Assembly: GCA_050084985.1 (NCBI GenBank)
Contig: JBITNC010000002.1
Coordinates: 10,230,001-10,294,000 of the forward strand
Source of the DNA: Nageia nagi
Lineage: Eukaryota; Pinophyta
DNA: 64,000 nt
Reading direction: 5' to 3'
Shown here: in pieces, positions 57,512 through 64,000 of the stretch
How positions within the stretch are numbered: position 1 is the first letter of the stretch
Layout: each line of letters starts with the position of its first letter
Position numbers and translations under genes: made by a program
Notes under the pieces: model-generated
Told to the model about the DNA's origin: nothing
Seen by the model: only the letters and a program-made list of their open reading frames with translations
The model's database searches: none

Positions 57512-58750
57512 TGATCTAAAATCATCCTTAGCAAAAATAAACCAAGTTAGGGCTTTTATAACCCTCAAGCACCCAACAATTATCCTTTAGGGCATACAAA
57601 GAATTCAAAGCACCAATGTGGGCCTCCTAGGTCTTCTTGACTACACACCATACCAAACAATGATCCCGTAAAGTTGACATCATACCCTAGGGATTCTCCA
57701 GCACTAAGCTAACCACACGAATGCAACACAACAATAATGGATGACACATAAATACCCATGATGGGATCACACCATAATATGAAACCAGAATAAGCTTCTA
57801 GCACCAATATATCACAATGCATACATACAAAGGGAACAACATAATGATGAGAGAAATAAAAGTTGTATTATATCATGGAATAACAATGGAGTATAATGAG
57901 GATCTCAACATCTAGATCTAGGTTTCCAAACCCTTGGACAAGCTGAACACCAAAGGAAAGACTAACTTCCTCAAACTCTGAATCCTCTCCTGTGAAGGAG
58001 CCTCCTTGAACCTTGGTGACCATTGAAGGTAGAAGCTCGCCCTCATAATACCATCGATTGGACTAGGTGATCCACCTAAGTTATAGAATGCCATGCTCCC
58101 AACCTTGTCATTCCTCTAGATGTCATCTAATAATAATGCTCAACACTGCAAAGACTTATATATTCAATCAAGTTTAGTATAAAAGAAATATAATTAATAG
58201 CTAATCCCATCATGGAGCTCTATCCTCAATATATAGCCTCACTTGTCTATCCATCATGCCTCGTTATCATTCCAAGCCAATTCTATTCCAACGTTGGGGT
58301 CAAAAGGTCAACCATGCTAATGTGGGGATCATATTGGCCCAATATGTTAACGTGGGGATCCCATGGGCCTAGTGTACCAACGTGGGGGTCATAAATTCCG
58401 TCAAGGTTTATGTGGGATCTAATGAGCCTCCTTGAGCTGATGTGAGGGTCTAAGTGACCTCATAAGCTAATGTGGGGTATGTGGGACCTTCCCAACACTG
58501 GTATGCTCCTTTATGCACCTCTAAACTATACAAGATTCACGCCTATCTAGGGATTCCCACATTCCAAGATAACCCATTACAAGTTAACATAAAGCTACTC
58601 AAGGGGAGACGTCCTATTACTGGGCTCACAGTGGGGTCCATAGATCATAAGCTCCTGCTTGAGTTACACATGTACAACATGATCATAAATAAAATATTAG
58701 ATTATGAAGTGAAGATGACACATTTTGTTAATAATCCAAATGGAACGTCA
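57512..58750 (-). repeat. 5' LTR of C (right copy)
   Basis: 1239 bp, matches 45514-46751 throughout, including the minisatellite at about 58300-58500. Confidence 0.9.
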
Positions 58751-60847
58751 CACACATGCCTATCCCCCTATATCAGAGCAGTAGAGGACTTAGGAGCAAT
58801 TAAGAAGTACAAACTTTTCACCACTTGGATTATCAGACTAAAAGGCTTCAGTCTACCTTATCCTCACCTTATGGCTCACCAAATAAGTCATGTTGCATAA
58901 TAAGCATGAGAATGTTTTCATTTTAGGGGAAGCATGTTCAATGTTTATGTATTTTTCAAATAAATGTACATAACAAATAAAATGCTTTAAAATAAAACTC
59001 CATGCAAATATCATCTATAAGTATGAGCCTAAGAGTCCAATGGGTTTTGTCACAACCCCTCATGGATCTATTTACATAGGTTCATTATTTTTCAGTAATA
59101 GAAAAGAGGAATTCTCCCCCTTGTTACTTCAACTTTGTATTTAAAAAATAATTCCCTATCAAAAATTCATAGGCAAAAATATTTAAGAGAACTTTTATCC
59201 ATCCACATATGTGCACAATAAATAGTAGGCATTAATCATGCATTAGAACAAAACATTAATCCTAACATGCATTCATAAACTTTCTTAAGTAAATCCATTT
59301 AGGAAAAAGAAATCCCCTCCCTTTTTGTCTTAAATGCATGATTAATAAAGTCTTTATTCATTTTAATTTGCACTAGCGTAAAAAATTATAATTTGGGAAA
59401 TAAAGAAATATTACCTTCTACTTCAAAAATTGCCCATAAGGAATTAAAATAATTAACTTAAAAAAAAAAGACTTTAAGCTTTAAATGGCATTAATCCAAC
59501 CTTTAGCTCATACTTTAAAAAAAATTGAAAGTCCACACCTCCTTTTTATAAGAAAAATTATTTTTGAAAATAGCAAGTCCCCTCATTTTTTAAAAAAACT
59601 TACTTTTTAATAAAATACCTTACTTTTTAAAAAAAACAAGCTCAAAACACTCCATACCTCTTTTTCTTTTAAAAACAATATTAATTTTTAGAAAAATACC
59701 AAAAAACTTTTTACTCCCCTTTTTTAAGAGCATAAGATTCCTTTTAAAGGAAGTATTTTTTTAGAAACTATGTTCAATAATATTAATAAAAGACTTCCAC
59801 GATGTTAAAGAAAAACATGTGAAACCCATACCCTTTAAAAAAAGAGATACTTTTAAATAAATTTTCAATACCATTTAATAAGAAAGAGTGGGGAAGGAGA
59901 ACATGTTTAAAAAAAAACAAAAAGATGGGCACCAAACCCATTAAAGTCCATCATTCACCCTACTAAACTTCACCATAAAGAATGAAAAGAGAATCATGCA
60001 GAGGCAACCAAAGCGGTGGGTGGCGGAGGAGAAAAGGAGGGCTGCTGGGTTTGTGCAGCCTCACCAATTTTTATTTTTTTTCAACTGCTCTTTGGAGGTA
60101 TAATGTTGTTAAAAAAAAGCCCCCCCTTTTATGTATTTTAAAATAATGTTTCCAATTTTTAAAAAGCATGTTTTTATTAATGCTTTTGTAATTTTTTTTA
60201 AAAATAATCTAAATATATTAGTATATTGTAAAATATTACAACAATATCATTGTAATTAAAAATTTGCAATAATTTTTGTAAAGTTGTAAAAATTGCAACA
60301 TATATTGTTATATTCTAAGTAAATTTATTTAAAAAAATTTGCAATTAACGTAATAATGTTAGCTTCACAATAATACTATTGTTATACATTAAGTAAATTT
60401 ATTTAAAATTTTTGCAATTAACACAATAATATTAGCTTCAAAATTACACTATTGCTATACATTAAGCAAAATTATTTAAAAATTTTGCAATTAACACAAT
60501 AATGTTAGCTTCAAAAAATACATTATTGCTATACATTATAATAAATTTACAACTAAAAAATGCATAGCAATAACATAAAAATTGAAGTAACATTTATACT
60601 TATAACACAAAATTGTTAGTATAACAAAAAATGACAATAATATATTATCTACTTTGAGCATGTTTTGCTAAATGTAAACTAACATAACCATAGAATTATG
60701 TTAGTAATATAGGAAAATTTTGACAAAGACATCGTAGGAGGAAGATTATACCTTCAAACCTCTTTTACCTCAACAAAGTAGATGGAGAAAAGAATGGGCC
60801 TTCAAGGATGTTGAAGAGGAGTCTCCAAGAATGGCTTTGATACTACT
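58751..60847 (-). other. Copia B leader, part right of gypsy C, with primer site
   Basis: Near 58780-58900 it matches the gag-start region of A1 and A2 (gaagtacaaac..ttcaccac). The rest is AT-rich noncoding leader. At 60829-60846 the minus strand reads AGTAGTATCAAAGCCATT, the primer-binding site next to the right LTR. Confidence 0.65.
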
Positions 60848-61406
60848 TGATGAAATTAATTAACCCTTTTTGAATTAATTTCTAGTCTACCAAGATCTCA
60901 AGAAGCACTCACAACATCAACACAATAGCATAATAACATAAGTCAACCTCACAAAGAACACGAGATATAAAGTGGTCTAGTAATTAATTCAGAAAGGGTT
61001 AATTTCAACAACATCTCAAGAAATCACTCACAACATCAACACAATAGCATAATAACACAAGCTAACCTCACAAAGAACACAAGATATAAAGTGTTTCCTC
61101 CTTCCTTGGGAGTAAATCCACTAATCAAGATCTTTTTATTCTTAAGAATCTCTATTACAAATTCTCTTCCTATCTCTACAAACCCTAAAGCTATAACATA
61201 GCTTGCTTCTAAGCTACATTATGAGAGGAAGTACCTATTTGTAAAGTGAAACCCACTCTTTAACCTCCCTTTTACTCAAGGGTAAGGTTAAAGATTTTTT
61301 CATATTTATTCCCTTAATGTTTTAAGGTATCTAAAGATACTTTAAGCATTAAGTGAAATTACATTAAAGAGAAATATTACACAATATTACATTACAAATT
61401 CTAACA
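60848..61406 (-). repeat. 5' LTR of B (right copy), internally rearranged
   Basis: 559 bp against 407 bp on the left. The extra length is an inverted copy of the LTR terminus (60975-61007) flanked by two direct copies of the next roughly 82 bp (60893-60974 and 61010-61092). TTATA follows at 61407-61411. Confidence 0.9.
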
Positions 61407-61411
61407 TTATA

Positions 61412-63845
61412 AAGTCAAAAAGTATGTATGATGGAAGGTGTATTCCTTTCAACTCAAGTGTGTCAAATGAAATATCAAGCTAATTTAAATATGTTATGAT
61501 TGTTTTATCAAGTGTGTTAGCTAATGTTGATAAAATTGAACCTTGAAATTAATTTGATCAATGTAGAGAATCAAATGTTTCTTCTTATAAAATTAAATTA
61601 AGAATGATATAAATGTTATAATATTTTTTAAAATATTATAGCTATTTTAGAGTCCTTAGTTTTAAGGAATGGGAACCTACATTTAGGCCCACAAAATGAT
61701 GCTAAAAATGTACGTGTTATTTAGTAATTTATTGTTCTTAAAATGAAACAAAGGGTAAAACCTAAAGAGTGATGAGGTGAATACTAAGATGATTATAAAT
61801 GTCATCAACATTAAGGAAAAGATGAAAGGTTAGTAGCTAGGTAAAATAGTGATGTCATTATTTAGTTATCCATACTATAACCCTCTTGAGATATGAATCA
61901 TAAAAGTATGCAATTATAATATATCTCATAAAAAAAAGATTAAATAGACAAGGAAGGACAAGTGACCAACAAAAGGAAGGGAGTTATGATGTCCACATCA
62001 AGGTGAGGATAAGAAATAAGATGGAAGCAGTCTTTGAGAGCTTGAAAGTGGTGACAAAATTTAGGGAGAGATAAAATAAATGTGTTGTCACAAATAGAAA
62101 AAAAAAATTTATCTATTTCATTTTCATTGATAACATATTTTATATTTTTTGTAGTAAAAAGATTTTAAAAATTATTTATCCATTTCATTTTCATTGATAC
62201 TATCTTGTATTATCGTATCCCTTTTGCATTCATTAACATACATACATGATGGAACAACATTATCCTAAAAAATAATATGATATTTCAAGATAGCCACCCA
62301 AGGTAAATTAATTTTTCAATATTTTTTTTTATACAGTAGATTTTTTTCTTAGCATTTAATAGCCAAGATTCAAAATTACTATGGATTATGAATTGGACAA
62401 AAAAATGTTAGAAATATAATTGACTAAACAATATAGTAATCGATGAGCATTATTTGACATAAATATACCATTAAAGAAGAAAAGTTTGAAGTAGATCACC
62501 ACCACACCATGATGAGTATTCATCACAAAGATGGAGACACCAATATTTTAGAAGGGGGGAACCTAGGAAAAAACAAACTTGTATTATGAGATGAAAAAAG
62601 CCTTAAGAATAATACAATAGATAATAAGAAAGCATTACTTCACACTACTATCTTTAAGATGATGAAAATGAGAGAGACCACCTCTACCTATAGATATAGA
62701 GGTAGAGAATAGAAATTACAAAGTAATTCCCATAATCCACATTTGCCACCTTGTATAAGAGAAGGATGCATGCATGTGATACATAATATCACCTTAGATT
62801 CCTCATAAGAGGAATTACAAATGATTATGTAGAGAGGCGTTTCTCTAATAGCAGCTAGGGGAGGGATGGAAAGGACTTAAATGTTTGGCTATCAATTTTT
62901 TTTTATGATTCAATCAACTATTAAAACATGATTAATACTTGCATAAAAATTAATCTTCTAACATTTTAAATTTTTAACTAAGAATTGTATAAAAGCTAAA
63001 CAATATGCAATGAAAACATAAAAAAAGACTATCTATAAAACATAAACAACAAAGAAGATTTATATTGGGAATGTTTTTTGTCTCTTTTAAGAAAGGAAGG
63101 TTTGTTTTCTTTGAATATCTATAATATATTCAAAATTGTTGTTAATATATATGTTTAGTTCTTACGAATCTTTGTACATGCCTCTATATTCACTACGAAT
63201 ATCTCATTTATTGGAAGCATAATTTCCAAGATAGACACCTTTAGATTGATACCTCACGATATTTTAAATTTCTAGATATATGTCTTTTAAGATATGTAAA
63301 CTAGTTCATCCTCACACGTATGTGAGCGAACTTGTAATAATACAAAAAAGTTATAGGAGATTCTCTTACAACTTGAATTAATAAATACAGTTAAATAAAA
63401 GGGAAAATATCCAAAATACCGTTATAATTTTATGTAATATAAAAATACCCTTGCTTTTTAAGAAATATAAAAAAATATCTAAAGAAATCATTAAATATCA
63501 TAAACATATGAAGAAATCATAAAATATATCATCTTTAAAACAACTTAAAGAGTCAAATAAACAATAATAATCAAAGATGAAAGGGAAAATGTTATTATAT
63601 AATCAAGAGCAACAATCAACATATAATTTCATTATAGGAGTAGCATAGTAAAATAGATAAAAGATAACTCCATAATGAAGTCAAGTGAAGAAATGATAAA
63701 ATCATGTAAGCTCTTATGGAGTTAGAAGGAGAACAAATATAGAAAAGATGACGTACTAACACAGGGAATACTTGAGAGAGTTAGGTATGGTTAAATCAAT
63801 AGCCAATTTTTATAATATTAAATCCAAATGATTATAAATAATTAA
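61412..63845. other. AT-rich intergenic DNA
   Basis: No coding region or element signature supported. A short phrase 'tttcattttcattgata' recurs near 62118 and 62184. The upstream part of the LINE that begins at 63846 may extend here but is unreadable. Confidence 0.45.
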
Positions 63846-64000
63846 AATATAAGGGGACTAAATGGACACCTTAGACAACTGGGAATTCAAAGAATGATAA
63901 AGAAAAGTAAACCTGATGTGGTGTTACTTCATGAATCTAGAGAATCACTTGCAACAATGCAAACTATTTCAAAAAGATATTGGAGAAAAGGGGACAATGA
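63846..64000 (+). pseudogene. LINE ORF2 endonuclease start, runs off the right edge
   Basis: Frame from 63846: NIRGLNGHLRQLGIQRMIKK then SKPDVVLLHESRESLATMQT. This is the N-terminal block of plant LINE AP-endonucleases (WNIRGL, KPDVVxLQET). A TAA directly precedes NIRG where a Trp codon is expected, so the 5' part is already damaged. Different from LINE G in sequence. Confidence 0.8.

Larger units (their letters stand above)
45514..58750 (-). mobile_element. Ty3/gypsy element C, pol-deleted, host of A2
   Basis: LTRs 45514-46751 and 57512-58750 (about 1239 bp each) start TGATCTAAAATCA and end near GACATCA/AACGTCA. The minus strand has a primer site, gag, knuckle and protease start, but no RT, RNase H or integrase core. 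The interior, excluding A2, is only about 3.2 kb. The 3' end before the polypurine tract looks like the last codons of pol, so pol was probably deleted. I found no matching 5-bp duplication: left flank TTTTA, right flank CACAC. The copia B leader is also shorter across the junction than in A2, so a deletion may have accompanied or followed insertion. Confidence 0.85.
32749..61406 (-). mobile_element. Ty1/copia element B, host of A1, C and A2
   Basis: LTRs 32749-33155 and 60848-61406 share (T/C)GATGAAATTAA ... AATTCTAACA, flanked by the exact duplication TTATA (32744-32748, 61407-61411). On the minus strand: primer site, long leader, gag, pre-integrase, integrase, truncated RT, RNase H, polypurine tract. 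The RT is cut by A1 and the gag leader by C. Without these insertions B is about 7.8 kb. It is related to A1 and A2 in protein and leader but its LTRs differ. B is the oldest element of the nest; the left LTR has lost its terminal TG (now CG). Confidence 0.9.

Noticed and set aside
61412-63845. A host gene in the AT-rich right spacer
   Set aside because: No frame longer than noise and no recognisable motif on either strand.

Overview
The window looks like intergenic DNA of a seed plant with a very large, repeat-filled genome. A gymnosperm such as a conifer is my guess, from the low gene density, long 5-bp-TSD LTR elements, and a plant-type peroxisomal enzyme exon. I see no bacterial or organellar features, no tRNA, rRNA or CRISPR. 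Almost everything that can be named is a transposable element. For reference I give them working letters.

Left part (1-17.1 kb): a broken minus-strand coding remnant at the left edge (1-749), then a noncoding stretch with an array of hairpin-forming repeats (about 1.74-2.86 kb). A minus-strand Ty1/copia element D (about 3.37-17.09 kb) follows. It is split by the non-autonomous 205-bp-LTR element E (3822-13388, plus strand, TSD TGCAT). E is itself split by the Ty3/gypsy element F (5856-12737, minus strand, TSD CTAAG). D also carries a 384-bp hAT-like MITE (14476-14859, TSD GTTTATAA).

Middle part (18-31.4 kb): remains of a plus-strand LINE, G (endonuclease, then reverse transcriptase). G is split first by H, an 8.5-kb LTR element without recognisable pol apart from a 3' tail (19173-27668). 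It is split again by a probable solo LTR (about 27938-29109) related to element C. Just beyond lies the only host-like coding sequence: a minus-strand first exon of a peroxisomal 2,4-dienoyl-CoA reductase/SDR (30863-31141). Its continuation would lie to the left, so either it has a very long TE-filled intron or it is a stranded exon.

Right part (32.7-61.4 kb): one minus-strand copia element B (32749-61406, TSD TTATA) holds two insertions. The first is the plus-strand copia A1 (35075-42696, TSD ACTCT). The second is the minus-strand gypsy C (about 45514-58750), which contains the minus-strand copia A2 (48273-55840, TSD TTGCT). A1, A2 and B are related, and each has lost a different part: A1 most of gag, A2 the integrase, B the N-terminal part of RT. 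The remaining 61.4-63.8 kb is AT-rich and unannotatable. A second LINE ORF2 begins at about 63846 and runs off the right edge.

No element here looks able to move by itself: all pol genes contain stops, frameshifts, deletions or changed catalytic residues. The order of insertion can be read from the nesting. The least explained structures are two arrays of near-palindromic units (1.74-2.86 kb and 23.95-24.90 kb). They share the outer arms GTCGCAtg/caTGCGAC but have different inner stems.
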